Below, piece by piece: positions 26,101 to 38,435 of a DNA stretch of 64,000 bases. Both the position numbers and the translations under genes were made by a program. The stretch is from Edaphochlamys debaryana. Lineage: Eukaryota > Chlorophyta > Chlorophyceae > Chlamydomonadales. The notes under the pieces are model-generated. The model was not told the origin of the DNA. It was given only the letters and a program-made list of their open reading frames with translations, and searched no databases. The stretch spans positions 1 through 64,000 of the forward strand of contig JAEHOE010000254.1 of assembly GCA_016858145.1 (NCBI GenBank). The letters are read 5' to 3'. Each line of letters begins with the position of its first letter. The stretch's first letter is position 1.

Positions 26101-29100
26101 GGCATGAGCACGGCTAGGGCTTGACGCTGCGGACCGAGTATGGGCAGGGCGGGTTGGGGGGAGCAAGCTGAGAGCCCCGGGACCCCAGCATGCAGTGAGC
26201 GGGCATGAGCACGGCTAGGGCTTGACGCTGCGGACCGAGTATGGGCAGGGCGGGTTGGGGGGAGCAAGCTGAGAGCCCCGGGACCCCAGCATGCAGTGAG
26301 CGGGCATGAGCACGGCTAGGGCTTGACGCTGCGGACCGAGTATGGGCAGGGCGGGTTGGGGGGAGCAAGCTGAGAGCCCCGGGACCCCAGCATGCAGTGA
26401 GCGGGCATGAGCACGGCTAGGGCTTGACGCTGCGGACCGAGTATGGGCAGGGCGGGTTGGGGGGAGCAAGCTGAGAGCCCCGGGACCCCAGCATGCAGTG
26501 AGCGGGCATGAGCACGGCTAGGGCTTGACGCTGCGGACCGAGTATGGGCAGGGCGGGTTGGGGGGAGCAAGCTGAGAGCCCCGGGACCCCAGCATGCAGT
26601 GAGCGGGCATGAGCACGGCTAGGGCTTGACGCTGCGGACCGAGTATGGGCAGGGCGGGTTGGGGGGAGCAAGCTGAGAGCCCCGGGACCCCAGCATGCAG
26701 TGAGCGGGCATGAGCACGGCTAGGGCTTGACGCTGCGGACCGAGTATGGGCAGGGCGGGTTGGGGGGAGCAAGCTGAGAGCCCCGGGACCCCAGCATGCA
26801 GTGAGCGGGCATGAGCACGGCTAGGGCTTGACGCTGCGGACCGAGTATGGGCAGGGCGGGTTGGGGGGAGCAAGCTGAGAGCCCCGGGACCCCAGCATGC
26901 AGTGAGCGGGCATGAGCACGGCTAGGGCTTGACGCTGCGGACCGAGTATGGGCAGGGCGGGTTGGGGGGAGCAAGCTGAGAGCCCCGGGACCCCAGCATG
27001 CAGTGAGCGGGCATGAGCACGGCTAGGGCTTGACGCTGCGGACCGAGTATGGGCAGGGCGGGTTGGGGGGAGCAAGCTGAGAGCCCCGGGACCCCAGCAT
27101 GCAGTGAGCGGGCATGAGCACGGCTAGGGCTTGACGCTGCGGACCGAGTATGGGCAGGGCGGGTTGGGGGGAGCAAGCTGAGAGCCCCGGGACCCCAGCA
27201 TGCAGTGAGCGGGCATGAGCACGGCTAGGGCTTGACGCTGCGGACCGAGTATGGGCAGGGCGGGTTGGGGGGAGCAAGCTGAGAGCCCCGGGACCCCAGC
27301 ATGCAGTGAGCGGGCATGAGCACGGCTAGGGCTTGACGCTGCGGACCGAGTATGGGCAGGGCGGGTTGGGGGGAGCAAGCTGAGAGCCCCGGGACCCCAG
27401 CATGCAGTGAGCGGGCATGAGCACGGCTAGGGCTTGACGCTGCGGACCGAGTATGGGCAGGGCGGGTTGGGGGGAGCAAGCTGAGAGCCCCGGGACCCCA
27501 GCATGCAGTGAGCGGGCATGAGCACGGCTAGGGCTTGACGCTGCGGACCGAGTATGGGCAGGGCGGGTTGGGGGGAGCAAGCTGAGAGCCCCGGGACCCC
27601 AGCATGCAGTGAGCGGGCATGAGCACGGCTAGGGCTTGACGCTGCGGACCGAGTATGGGCAGGGCGGGTTGGGGGGAGCAAGCTGAGAGCCCCGGGACCC
27701 CAGCATGCAGTGAGCGGGCATGAGCACGGCTAGGGCTTGACGCTGCGGACCGAGTATGGGCAGGGCGGGTTGGGGGGAGCAAGCTGAGAGCCCCGGGACC
27801 CCAGCATGCAGTGAGCGGGCATGAGCACGGCTAGGGCTTGACGCTGCGGACCGAGTATGGGCAGGGCGGGTTGGGGGGAGCAAGCTGAGAGCCCCGGGAC
27901 CCCAGCATGCAGTGAGCGGGCATGAGCACGGCTAGGGCTTGACGCTGCGGACCGAGTATGGGCAGGGCGGGTTGGGGGGAGCAAGCTGAGAGCCCCGGGA
28001 CCCCAGCATGCAGTGAGCGGGCATGAGCACGGCTAGGGCTTGACGCTGCGGACCGAGTATGGGCAGGGCGGGTTGGGGGGGAGCAAGCTGAGAGCCCCGG
28101 GACCCCAGCATGCAGTGAGCGGGCATGAGCACGGCTAGGGCTTGACGCTGCGGACCGAGTATGGGCAGGGCGGGTTGGGGGGAGCAAGCTGAGAGCCCCG
28201 GGACCCCAGCATGCAGTGAGCGGGCATGAGCACGGCTAGGGCTTGACGCTGCGGACCGAGTATGGGCAGGGCGGGTTGGGGGGAGCAAGCTGAGAGCCCC
28301 GGGACCCCAGCATGCAGTGAGCGGGCATGAGCACGGCTAGGGCTTGACGCTGCGGACCGAGTATGGGCAGGGCGGGTTGGGGGGAGCAAGCTGAGAGCCC
28401 CGGGACCCCAGCATGCAGTGAGCGGGCATGAGCACGGCTAGGGCTTGACGCTGCGGACCGAGTATGGGCAGGGCGGGTTGGGGGGAGCAAGCTGAGAGCC
28501 CCGGGACCCCAGCATGCAGTGAGCGGGCATGAGCACGGCTAGGGCTTGACGCTGCGGACCGAGTATGGGCAGGGCGGGTTGGGGGGAGCAAGCTGAGAGC
28601 CCCGGGACCCCAGCATGCAGTGAGCGGGCATGAGCACGGCTAGGGCTTGACGCTGCGGACCGAGTATGGGCAGGGCGGGTTGGGGGGAGCAAGCTGAGAG
28701 CCCCGGGACCCCAGCATGCAGTGAGCGGGCATGAGCACGGCTAGGGCTTGACGCTGCGGACCGAGTATGGGCAGGGCGGGTTGGGGGGAGCAAGCTGAGA
28801 GCCCCGGGACCCCAGCATGCAGTGAGCGGGCATGAGCACGGCTAGGGCTTGACGCTGCGGACCGAGTATGGGCAGGGCGGGTTGGGGGGAGCAAGCTGAG
28901 AGCCCCGGGACCCCAGCATGCAGTGAGCGGGCATGAGCACGGCTAGGGCTTGACGCTGCGGACCGAGTATGGGCAGGGCGGGTTGGGGGGAGCAAGCTGA
29001 GAGCCCCGGGACCCCAGCATGCAGTGAGCGGGCATGAGCACGGCTAGGGCTTGACGCTGCGGACCGAGTATGGGCAGGGCGGGTTGGGGGGAGCAAGCTG

Positions 29101-32100
29101 AGAGCCCCGGGACCCCAGCATGCAGTGAGCGGGCATGAGCACGGCTAGGGCTTGACGCTGCGGACCGAGTATGGGCAGGGCGGGTTGGGGGGAGCAAGCT
29201 GAGAGCCCCGGGACCCCAGCATGCAGTGAGCGGGCATGAGCACGGCTAGGGCTTGACGCTGCGGACCGAGTATGGGCAGGGCGGGTTGGGGGGAGCAAGC
29301 TGAGAGCCCCGGGACCCCAGCATGCAGTGAGCGGGCATGAGCACGGCTAGGGCTTGACGCTGCGGACCGAGTATGGGCAGGGCGGGTTGGGGGGAGCAAG
29401 CTGAGAGCCCCGGGACCCCAGCATGCAGTGAGCGGGCATGAGCACGGCTAGGGCTTGACGCTGCGGACCGAGTATGGGCAGGGCGGGTTGGGGGGAGCAA
29501 GCTGAGAGCCCCGGGACCCCAGCATGCAGTGAGCGGGCATGAGCACGGCTAGGGCTTGACGCTGCGGACCGAGTATGGGCAGGGCGGGTTGGGGGGAGCA
29601 AGCTGAGAGCCCCGGGACCCCAGCATGCAGTGAGCGGGCATGAGCACGGCTAGGGCTTGACGCTGCGGACCGAGTATGGGCAGGGCGGGTTGGGGGGAGC
29701 AAGCTGAGAGCCCCGGGACCCCAGCATGCAGTGAGCGGGCATGAGCACGGCTAGGGCTTGACGCTGCGGACCGAGTATGGGCAGGGCGGGTTGGGGGGAG
29801 CAAGCTGAGAGCCCCGGGACCCCAGCATGCAGTGAGCGGGCATGAGCACGGCTAGGGCTTGACGCTGCGGACCGAGTATGGGCAGGGCGGGTTGGGGGGA
29901 GCAAGCTGAGAGCCCCGGGACCCCAGCATGCAGTGAGCGGGCATGAGCACGGCTAGGGCTTGACGCTGCGGACCGAGTATGGGCAGGGCGGGTTGGGGGG
30001 AGCAAGCTGAGAGCCCCGGGACCCCAGCATGCAGTGAGCGGGCATGAGCACGGCTAGGGCTTGACGCTGCGGACCGAGTATGGGCAGGGCGGGTTGGGGG
30101 GAGCAAGCTGAGAGCCCCGGGACCCCAGCATGCAGTGAGCGGGCATGAGCACGGCTAGGGCTTGACGCTGCGGACCGAGTATGGGCAGGGCGGGTTGGGG
30201 GGAGCAAGCTGAGAGCCCCGGGACCCCAGCATGCAGTGAGCGGGCATGAGCACGGCTAGGGCTTGACGCTGCGGACCGAGTATGGGCAGGGCGGGTTGGG
30301 GGGGAGCTACGCTGAGAGCCCCGGGACCCCAGCATGCAGTGAGCGGGCATGAGCACGGCTAGGGCTTGACGCTGCGGACCGAGTATGGGCAGGGCGGGTT
30401 GGGGGGAGCAAGCTGAGAGCCCCGGGACCCCAGCATGCAGTGAGCGGGCATGAGCACGGCTAGGGCTTGACGCTGCGGACCGAGTATGGGCAGGGCGGGT
30501 TGGGGGGAGCAAGCTGAGAGCCCCGGGACCCCAGCATGCAGTGAGCGGGCATGAGCACGGCTAGGGCTTGACGCTGCGGACCGAGTATGGGCAGGGCGGG
30601 TTGGGGGGAGCAAGCTGAGAGCCCCGGGACCCCAGCATGCAGTGAGCGGGCATGAGCACGGCTAGGGCTTGACGCTGCGGACCGAGTATGGGCAGGGCGG
30701 GTTGGGGGGAGCAAGCTGAGAGCCCCGGGACCCCAGCATGCAGTGAGCGGGCATGAGCACGGCTAGGGCTTGACGCTGCGGACCGAGTATGGGCAGGGCG
30801 GGTTGGGGGGAGCAAGCTGAGAGCCCCGGGACCCCAGCATGCAGTGAGCGGGCATGAGCACGGCTAGGGCTTGACGCTGCGGACCGAGTATGGGCAGGGC
30901 GGGTTGGGGGGAGCAAGCTGAGAGCCCCGGGACCCCAGCATGCAGTGAGCGGGCATGAGCACGGCTAGGGCTTGACGCTGCGGACCGAGTATGGGCAGGG
31001 CGGGTTGGGGGGAGCAAGCTGAGAGCCCCGGGACCCCAGCATGCAGTGAGCGGGCATGAGCACGGCTAGGGCTTGACGCTGCGGACCGAGTATGGGCAGG
31101 GCGGGTTGGGGGGGGCAAGCTGAGCGCCCCGGGGCCCCAGCATGCAGTGAGCGGGCATGAGCACGGCTAGGGCTTGACGCTGCGGACCGAGTATGGGCAG
31201 GGCGGGTTGGGGGGAGCAAGCTGAGAGCCCCGGGACCCCAGCATGCAGTGAGCGGGCATGAGCACGGCTAGGGCTTGACGCTGCGGACCGAGTATGGGCA
31301 GGGCGGGTTGGGGGGAGCAAGCTGAGAGCCCCGGGACCCCAGCATGCAGTGAGCGGGCATGAGCACGGCTAGGGCTTGACGCTGCGGACCGAGTATGGGC
31401 AGGGCGGGTTGGGGGGGAGCAAGCTGAGAGCCCCGGGACCCCAGCATGCAGTGAGCGGGCATGAGCACGGCTAGGGCTTGACGCTGCGGACCGAGTATGG
31501 GCAGGGCGGGTTGGGGGGAGCAAGCTGAGAGCCCCGGGACCCCAGCATGCAGTGAGCGGGCATGAGCACGGCTAGGGCTTGACGCTGCGGACCGAGTATG
31601 GGCAGGGCGGGTTGGGGGGAGCAAGCTGAGAGCCCCGGGACCCCAGCATGCAGTGAGCGGGCATGAGCACGGCTAGGGCTTGACGCTGCGGACCGAGTAT
31701 GGGCAGGGCGGGTTGGGGGGAGCAAGCTGAGAGCCCCGGGACCCCAGCATGCAGTGAGCGGGCATGAGCACGGCTAGGGCTTGACGCTGCGGACCGAGTA
31801 TGGGCAGGGCGGGTTGGGGGGAGCAAGCTGAGAGCCCCGGGACCCCAGCATGCAGTGAGCGGGCATGAGCACGGCTAGGGCTTGACGCTGCGGACCGAGT
31901 ATGGGCAGGGCGGGTTGGGGGGAGCAAGCTGAGAGCCCCGGGACCCCAGCATGCAGTGAGCGGGCATGAGCACGGCTAGGGCTTGACGCTGCGGACCGAG
32001 TATGGGCAGGGCGGGTTGGGGGGGAGCAAGCTGAGAGCCCCGGGACCCCAGCATGCAGTGAGCGGGCATGAGCACGGCTAGGGCTTGACGCTGCGGACCG

Positions 32101-34650
32101 AGTATGGGCAGGGCGGGTTGGGGGGAGTACGCTGAGAGCCCCGGGACCCCAGCATGCAGTGAGCGGGCATGAGCACGGCTAGGGCTTGACGCTGCGGACC
32201 GAGTATGGGCAGGGCGGGTTGGGGGGAGCAAGCTGAGAGCCCCGGGACCCCAGCATGCAGTGAGCGGGCATGAGCACGGCTAGGGCTTGACGCTGCGGAC
32301 CGAGTATGGGCAGGGCGGGTTGGGGGGAGCAAGCTGAGAGCCCCGGGACCCCAGTATGCAGTGAGCGGGCATGAGCACGGCTAGGGCTTGACGCTGCGGA
32401 CCGAGTATGGGCAGGGCGGGTTGGGGGGAGCAAGCTGAGAGCCCCGGGACCCCAGCATGCAGTGAGCGGGCATGAGCACGGCTAGGGCTTGACGCTGCGG
32501 ACCGAGTATGGGCAGGGCGGGTTGGGGGGAGCAAGCTGAGAGCCCCGGGACCCCAGCATGCAGTGAGCGGGCATGAGCACGGCTAGGGCTTGACGCTGCG
32601 GACCGAGTATGGGCAGGGCGGGTTGGGGGGAGCAAGCTGAGAGCCCCGGGACCCCAGCATGCAGTGAGCGGGCATGAGCACGGCTAGGGCTTGACGCTGC
32701 GGACCGAGTATGGGCAGGGCGGGTTGGGGGGAGCAAGCTGAGAGCCCCGGGACCCCAGCATGCAGTGAGCGGGCATGAGCACGGCTAGGGCTTGACGCTG
32801 CGGACCGAGTATGGGCAGGGCGGGTTGGGGGGAGCAAGCTGAGAGCCCCGGGACCCCAGCATGCAGTGAGCGGGCATGAGCACGGCTAGGGCTTGACGCT
32901 GCGGACCGAGTATGGGCAGGGCGGGTTGGGGGGAGCAAGCTGAGAGCCCCGGGACCCCAGCATGCAGTGAGCGGGCATGAGCACGGCTAGGGCTTGACGC
33001 TGCGGACCGAGTATGGGCAGGGCGGGTTGGGGGGAGCAAGCTGAGAGCCCCGGGACCCCAGTATGCAGTGAGCGGGCATGAGCACGGCTAGGGCTTGACG
33101 CTGCGGACCGAGTATGGGCAGGGCGGGTTGGGGGGAGCAAGCTGAGAGCCCCGGGACCCCAGCATGCAGTGAGCGGGCATGAGCACGGCTAGGGCTTGAC
33201 GCTGCGGACCGAGTATGGGCAGGGCGGGTTGGGGGGAGCAAGCTGAGAGGCCCGGGACCCCAGCATGCAGTGAGCGGGCATGAGCACGGCTAGGGCTTGA
33301 CGCTGCGGACCGAGTATGGGCAGGGCGGGTTGGGGGGGAGCAAGCTGAGAGCCCCGGGACCCCAGCATGCAGTGAGCGGGCATGAGCACGGCTAGGGCTT
33401 GACGCTGCGGACCGAGTATGGGCAGGGCGGGTTGGGGGGAGCAAGCTGAGAGCCCCGGGACCCCAGCATGCAGTGAGCGGGCATGAGCACGGCTAGGGCT
33501 TGACGCTGCGGACCGAGTATGGGCAGGGCGGGTGGGGGGAGCAAGCTGAGAGCCCCGGGACCCCAGTATGCAGTGAGCAGGCATGAGCACGGCTAGGGCT
33601 TGACGCTGCGGACCGAGTATGGGCAGGGCGGGTTGGGGGGAGCAAGCTGAGAGCCCCGGGACCCCAGCATGCAGTGAGCGGGCATGAGCACGGCTAGGGC
33701 TTGACGCTGCGGACCGAGTATGGGCAGGGCGGGTTGGGGGGAGCAAGCTGAGAGCCCCGGGACCCCAGCATGCAGTGAGCGGGCATGAGCACGGCTAGGG
33801 CTTGACGCTGCGGACCGAGTATGGGCAGGGCGGGTTGGGGGGAGCAAGCTGAGAGCCCCGGGACCCCAGCATGCAGTGAGCGGGCATGAGCACGGCTAGG
33901 GCTTGACGCTGCGGACCGAGTATGGGCAGGGCGGGTTGGGGGGAGCAAGCTGAGAGCCCCGGGACCCCAGCATGCAGTGAGCGGGCATGAGCACGGCTAG
34001 GGCTTGACGCTGCGGACCGAGTATGGGCAGGGCGGGTTGGGGGGAGCAAGCTGAGAGCCCCGGGACCCCAGCATGCAGTGAGCGGGCATGAGCACGGCTA
34101 GGGCTTGACGCTGCGGACCGAGTATGGGCAGGGCGGGTTGGGGGGAGCAAGCTGAGAGCCCCGGGACCCCAGCATGCAGTGAGCGGGCATGAGCACGGCT
34201 AGGGCTTGACGCTGCGGACCGAGTATGGGCAGGGCGGGTTGGGGGGAGTAAGCTGAGAGCCCCGGGACCCCAGCATGCAGTGAGCGGGCATGAGCACGGC
34301 TAGGGCTTGACGCTGCGGACCGAGTATGGGCAGGGCGGGTTGGGGGGGAGCAAGCTGAGAGCCCCGGGACCCCAGCATGCAGTGAGCGGGCATGAGCACG
34401 GCTAGGGCTTGACGCTGCGGACCGAGTATGGGCAGGGCGGGTTGGGGGGAGCAAGCTGAGAGCCCCGGGACCCCAGCATGCAGTGAGCGGGCATGAGCAC
34501 GGCTAGGGCTTGACGCTGCGGACCGAGTATGGGCAGGGCGGGTTGGGGGGAGCAAGCTGAGAGCCCCGGGACCCCAGTATGCAGTGAGCGGGCATGAGCA
34601 CGGCTAGGGCTTGACGCTGCGGACCGAGTATGGGCAGGGCGGGTTGGGGG
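8174..34650. repeat. 26.5-kb satellite array, 101-bp unit, about 262 copies
   Basis: One 101-bp unit repeats head to tail without interruption. Each unit contains the block GGGCAGGGCGGGTTGGGGGG, four G-runs with short loops that fit the canonical G-quadruplex rule, plus CCCGGG and usually GCATGC. Copies are almost identical in the middle, with variants concentrated at the ends: a C-to-T change in CAGCATGCAG, one-base changes in G-run length, and GGCTAAGG for GGCTAGGG. Units occasionally lose or gain one base (near 11171, 12264, 22037, 22521, 22924, 30300 and 33530). The minus strand shows a recurring 84-codon open frame caused purely by the repeat; I do not regard it as a gene. The array starts 32 bp after the MITE duplication and ends just before a minus-strand ORF. 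Confidence 0.99.
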
Positions 34651-34773
34651 CAGCACGATGGATTCGCATCCCTTGCATCACGGCATGCCATGCCCTGCAT
34701 GCCTCCTAGGTCGATCCGCATGCACCTCCTTCTCTCTGCCCTACCAGCACACACCTTCCATCACCGCACAGCC
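34651..34773. other. Unique DNA at the right edge of the array
   Basis: This short unique stretch separates the last satellite unit from the stop codon of the minus-strand ORF. The last unit breaks off within the G-run (TTGGGGGCAGCACG). It may hold the 3' untranslated region of that ORF; no other signal seen. Confidence 0.4.
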
Positions 34774-36405
34774 TCACAGCTGCTCGTCTGCGACCATCAT
34801 GGCCGACTTCTCCGACGCCCAGTTGCGCAGCACATCGAGCCGGGACTTCTCCTCCTCGCTGTCGGCCATCATTCCGAGGTCCACCAGGGCAGACGCGGCT
34901 GCTTCCTCATCGCCCCCTTCCAGCGCAACCCTCAGGCGCTCCTCTGCCTCATCCCAGCGGCCATCAGCGCGTATGCCCCTCCTTGGGCTGTCCGCGCCCC
35001 CCCCTCCGCCCTGCCCTCCACGCCAGCCCGCACCCCCGTCCCCGCCTCCGCGCCCGCCCACACCCCCAGCACCGGCCCTGCCTCCGCGCCCGCCCACACC
35101 CCCAGCACCGGCCCTGCCTCCGCGCCCGCCCACCCCCCTGCGCCCACCCCCGCCGCCCTTGCTGCGTTTGCCCCCACCTCCGTGCCCGCCCCCGCCCTCC
35201 GTGTCCGCCGCATCCTCTTCCGGCGGATACACCTCCTTCCAGGCCCTTCTCCAGGCCTCCTGGAAGTGCCTCGGCTGCGCGGTGCGGTCGCTGTTGACGT
35301 CCAGCCACTTGGTACGGGCTGACTCCAGGGTCGCCTCATCCGGGTTTGCAGTTGCGGCCTGTGCCTGGCCCTGCGCCGTCGCAGCGCCGTTGCAGCAGCG
35401 GCAGCCTGCGCCTGGCCCTGCGCCGTTGCAGCAGCGGCGGCGGCGGCGGCAGCGGGGGCCTGCGCCTGGCCCTGCAGCGGCACAGCGGCGGCGGCAGCGG
35501 GGGCCTGAGCCTGGCCCTGCGCCGTCGCAGCAGCGGCCGCGGCGGCGGCAGCGTGCGCCTGGCCCTGCGCCGTCGCAGCGGCAGCGGCGGTTGCGGCCTG
35601 CGCCTGGCCCTGCGCCGTCGCAGCGGCGGCGGCGGCGGCGGCAGCAGGGGCCTGCGCCTGCGCCTGGCCCTGCGCCGTTGCAGCAGCGGCACAGCGGCGG
35701 CGGCAGCGGGGGCCTGCGCCTGGCCCTGCGCCGCCGCAGCGGCGGCGGCGGGGGTAGCCCCGAGAACCCACTGCCGCTCAAGGACTGGCCTTGAGACAGA
35801 GGCTCGAGGTCCGATGTGCTGCTGGCCGCCAGGGCTGCCGTGGCCCGCGCGAGGTCCGGCGAGAATCCCATGCCCGTAATCGCCCATGCCTCAGGGCTTG
35901 TGCCAGGTGCCCCGGGCGGTGCTGCCAAGGCCACGGCCGCATCCGTTATGCCCATAGCGGCGTCACGCAGCCCGTCCACAAATCCCGGGCCCAGGCCGTG
36001 CGCGGATGCGCCGCTTGCGGTCTCTGCAGCCTGCTGAGGGGCTGGCTGGGCAGCACTGGGGACGCCGGCTGCAGGCTGCTGCGCCGCCTGCTGAGGCAGC
36101 CCGTCCCCAGGAGCTGGCCCCTCCCATTTGATTAGGCCCGAGAGGTTCCGGTAGACCAGGGGCACTAGCTGCAGGCGGTCGCGCAGCTGCTCCTGAGCAA
36201 CTGCGACCTTCGGACAGCGAGCTGACTCGTGCCTGGCTTGTAGCACGTCGCAGAGCCCAAGCTGCAGGGCTTCAGGGATGAAGAAAGTTGCGACCCGCCC
36301 GCCCCTCGACACGGCTTCCATCTGCGGAACGGGCAACAGGAAGGAGCGCTCAGGACGGCGAGGAAGGGGGGCAAGGAGTATGAGGTGGGCTCTCCCGGGG
36401 GGCAC
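34774..36405 (-). CDS. Unknown protein with Ala/Gln and Gly-rich repeat regions
   Basis: An open minus-strand frame ends at 34774. The plausible start is the ATG near 36323 (MEAVSRGGRVATFF), which follows a CAG acceptor-like sequence; the longer frame to 36405 crosses into the inverted arm. Regions in order: a balanced N-terminus (ALQLGLCDVLQARHES, RDRLQLVPLVYRN), an Ala/Pro/Gln linker, a long repeat zone (35340-35760), a short well-composed block (TKWLDVNSDRTAQPRHFQEAW), a Gly-rich zone with a 36-bp repeat (about 35045-35135), and an acidic C-terminus (EGGDEEAAASALVDLGMM). Within the repeat zone one of the other frames reads as ATAQGQAQA repeats, so a frame change or introns may exist there. 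Family not recognised. It sits just inside the right arm, divergent from the arm gene. Confidence 0.45.
   Translation of the reverse strand: MPPGRAHLILLAPLPRRPERSFLLPVPQMEAVSRGGRVATFFIPEALQLGLCDVLQARHESARCPKVAVAQEQLRDRLQLVPLVYRNLSGLIKWEGPAPGDGLPQQAAQQPAAGVPSAAQPAPQQAAETASGASAHGLGPGFVDGLRDAAMGITDAAVALAAPPGAPGTSPEAWAITGMGFSPDLARATAALAASSTSDLEPLSQGQSLSGSGFSGLPPPPPLRRRRARRRPPLPPPLCRCCNGAGPGAGAGPCCRRRRRRCDGAGPGAGRNRRCRCDGAGPGARCRRRGRCCDGAGPGSGPRCRRRCAAAGPGAGPRCRRRRRCCNGAGPGAGCRCCNGAATAQGQAQAATANPDEATLESARTKWLDVNSDRTAQPRHFQEAWRRAWKEVYPPEEDAADTEGGGGHGGGGKRSKGGGGGRRGVGGRGGRAGAGGVGGRGGRAGAGGVGGRGGGDGGAGWRGGQGGGGGADSPRRGIRADGRWDEAEERLRVALEGGDEEAAASALVDLGMMADSEEEKSRLDVLRNWASEKSAMMVADEQL
35340..35760. 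repeat. Coding minisatellite of GC-rich ~40-60-bp units
   Basis: About nine variable copies of a CTGCGCCTGGCCCTGCGCCG core separated by GCGGCGGCGG-type tracts. On the minus strand it reads either as ATAQGQAQA with poly-Ala or as GAGPGAG with poly-Arg depending on the frame. It lies inside the unknown ORF at 34774-36405. Confidence 0.8.
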
Positions 36406-36994
36406 GAGGGGCTGGGGGGAGGGGAGGGGAGTCCACCGCGAGACCTAGCGCAGGCGTGTACTCAGAGCTGTTTCTACAAGCTGTCTGCTACATCTGCAGT
36501 AAAGCTCAGCACGTTTTGGTAGCCACCGCTCTAGGAGGCGCCTCATGCGTTGCCCAATCATCTTGCGCTGAGGCGAGCCTTTGCGGGCCTGCCGACTTGT
36601 CATACTGCACGACCATCATGCCTTGGTAGCTCTCTCGGGGCTAAATTGCATCGAGAGCTGCTGGAGTGGGGGCCCCAAACGTCCTCGCCGAACGTGGAGG
36701 CCAGCGCTCCTGGCGAGCTTGCGGCGCTAGCTCTGGGCATGCAATAGTGCGATACGGGCGCTGTAGAGGTGAGCGTGTAGTGGGGCCTGCAGCGGCGCCG
36801 TTTGCGTAGGTATGGGCCGAAGATTGCACAGGCTTGACGCGCGGGACGCTGCGCGACTTTCGGGCGCCGCTGCGGTAGTGGGCTACGTCAGCGCCGGGCA
36901 ATGGGGTCGGCGGTGACTAGGTCCAGTCGTCCTGCCATCGCGCTCCGGAACCACGCCAAGCTAAGCACTTGATGCGCGCCGCACCACGCAGGCC

Positions 36995-38435
36995 ATGAAC
37001 CGCTCCATGTGCAGCGGTCGGGTTGCAGCAGGTCCTCGGGCCTTGCCCACCCGCGCGCGCAGTGCCCACCGTGCCGCCGCCCAGCGCACAACGGTGCGCG
37101 TGTGCTTGAGCCTCCGGTCAGTGGGGGTCATTGCGGAGCTTTTCGGCGTGCTGCCTCCAGAGGGGGCGCCCGTCCTTCAGAAGCTGGTTAAGGCGGTGAA
37201 AGAGGACATGGAGGAGGCGCAGCAGGAGCGGCAGGAGGCGCAGCAGGAGCGGCAGGAGGCGCAGCAGGAGCGGCAGCAGGCGCAGCAGGAGCGGCAGCAG
37301 GCGGAGCAGAGGAAGGACGAGGCGGTGGCAGTGATGATCCGGGAGAAGGACGAGAAGATGGTGCTCGCGGACAAGTTCCGCCAGCAGGAGAAAATGCTTG
37401 CGCGGGCCATGTACTCTGCGGGCGTCCGGGACGGCCGCAGCTGCCTGGGTACGTCAGGGAGGCCTACCACAGCCGGGAACAGACCAGCCGCCAGCCCTGC
37501 TGTGATCGTGCTGTTTTTGCGCACTTGGTTGACTGACGGCACATTGCGCTGCATGCACCTGCTGCTACCTGCTCCGGGCCACGCCCACAGAATTCCTGGA
37601 GACCCTCAACGGCATCGTCAGGCGGCAGCGCGTCAAGGGCTGGACCAAAGTCCTGGAGCAGCGGCCCGACCTGATCGACTGCTTGGCCAAGGCGGCGCCG
37701 TCCTGGGGCGTGGACGTGAACGACTCCAAAGCGGCAGGTGCGGCCGCGTGTGGTGGGAGCCTTCTCGTGAGGGGCGTGGCGTGCGTGCCGTGCATCGGTG
37801 GTAAGTGGGGCCAGCGGGCTGCAGTCATAATGCTGAGTGCGCCTTGCCGACTGGCCCCCGCCGGCAGAGAAACTGGCGGGCAAGATCGCGGGCATGTTCA
37901 ACGTGCTCAGCAACCGAATCCACACCTTCGTCCCCGAGGTGGGCCTGGTCGTGTACGCCGGCGTTCCGGACTCGCCCACGGGCGAGGCCCTGGTGTGCCT
38001 GGCGGAGGCGTTCGGAGTGCCGTGTGAGCGGCATCAGGTGAGCGTTGGTCGGCAGCTGTGCGGTGCGGGCGCTGCACGTGGGCGTACGTCAGCCGTAGGG
38101 GGCGGTGGGGTCGGGCTGTCCACCCACGAGTCGCTGCCGTGCCCCCCTCCCCCCGCCCACCGACTCGCCCCGCCTGTGTGCTCGCCTGCTCTGCCGCTCC
38201 TTGCAGTCCGTTTCGCTTTGAGCGGCCGATCAGTCTTAAGGTGCGCACGGGGAGGCGCGGAGGGGTGTGGGGCGAAGTTGGCTTGTGGGAAAGGTGGGTC
38301 GATGAGCGCTGCAGGGGTGTCTGCTATGCTCTCCTCTGATCCACCCCCCTCGTTCGTGCTCTCTTCTCCTCGCAGCACCCGGCGGGTGGAGGCAATGGGG
38401 ATAGAACCACGAGTGTCCTCGGCGGGGCGGCATGA
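36995..38435 (+). CDS. Unknown coiled-coil protein, right-arm copy (5 exons)
   Basis: This is the paralogue of the left-arm gene in the opposite orientation. Exons are 36995-37448, 37591-37737, 37868-38021, 38207-38240 and 38376-38435, all with GT..AG junctions and consistent phases, giving about 282 residues. Exon 1 encodes five near-perfect QQERQ-type repeats (about residues 75-105), then an acidic/basic heptad region predicted to be coiled coil. The donor chosen for exon 3 (GTGTGA after GGAGTGCC) keeps the frame open through the FRFERPISLK segment; using the donor 16 bases later ends the protein at SVSL instead. A minus-strand ORF starts about 590 bp upstream in the opposite direction, so the interval 36406-36994 may act as a shared promoter. 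No domain recognised. Confidence 0.55.

Noticed and set aside
8174..34650. CRISPR-like array
   Set aside because: Units are contiguous 101-bp repeats with no unique spacers, and the context is eukaryotic.
8166..34754. Hundreds of identical 84-codon minus-strand ORFs (and fused 118-219-codon versions) in the satellite
   Set aside because: They arise because 101 bp is not a multiple of 3 and the minus strand has few stops. Each overlaps its neighbours in other frames, and one-base indels fuse or break them with no sign of frame selection.
35346..35879. Plus-strand ORF rich in Leu/Ala/Arg/Ser opposite the unknown minus-strand gene
   Set aside because: Repeat-driven frame within the coding minisatellite; the flanking balanced coding blocks are on the minus strand.
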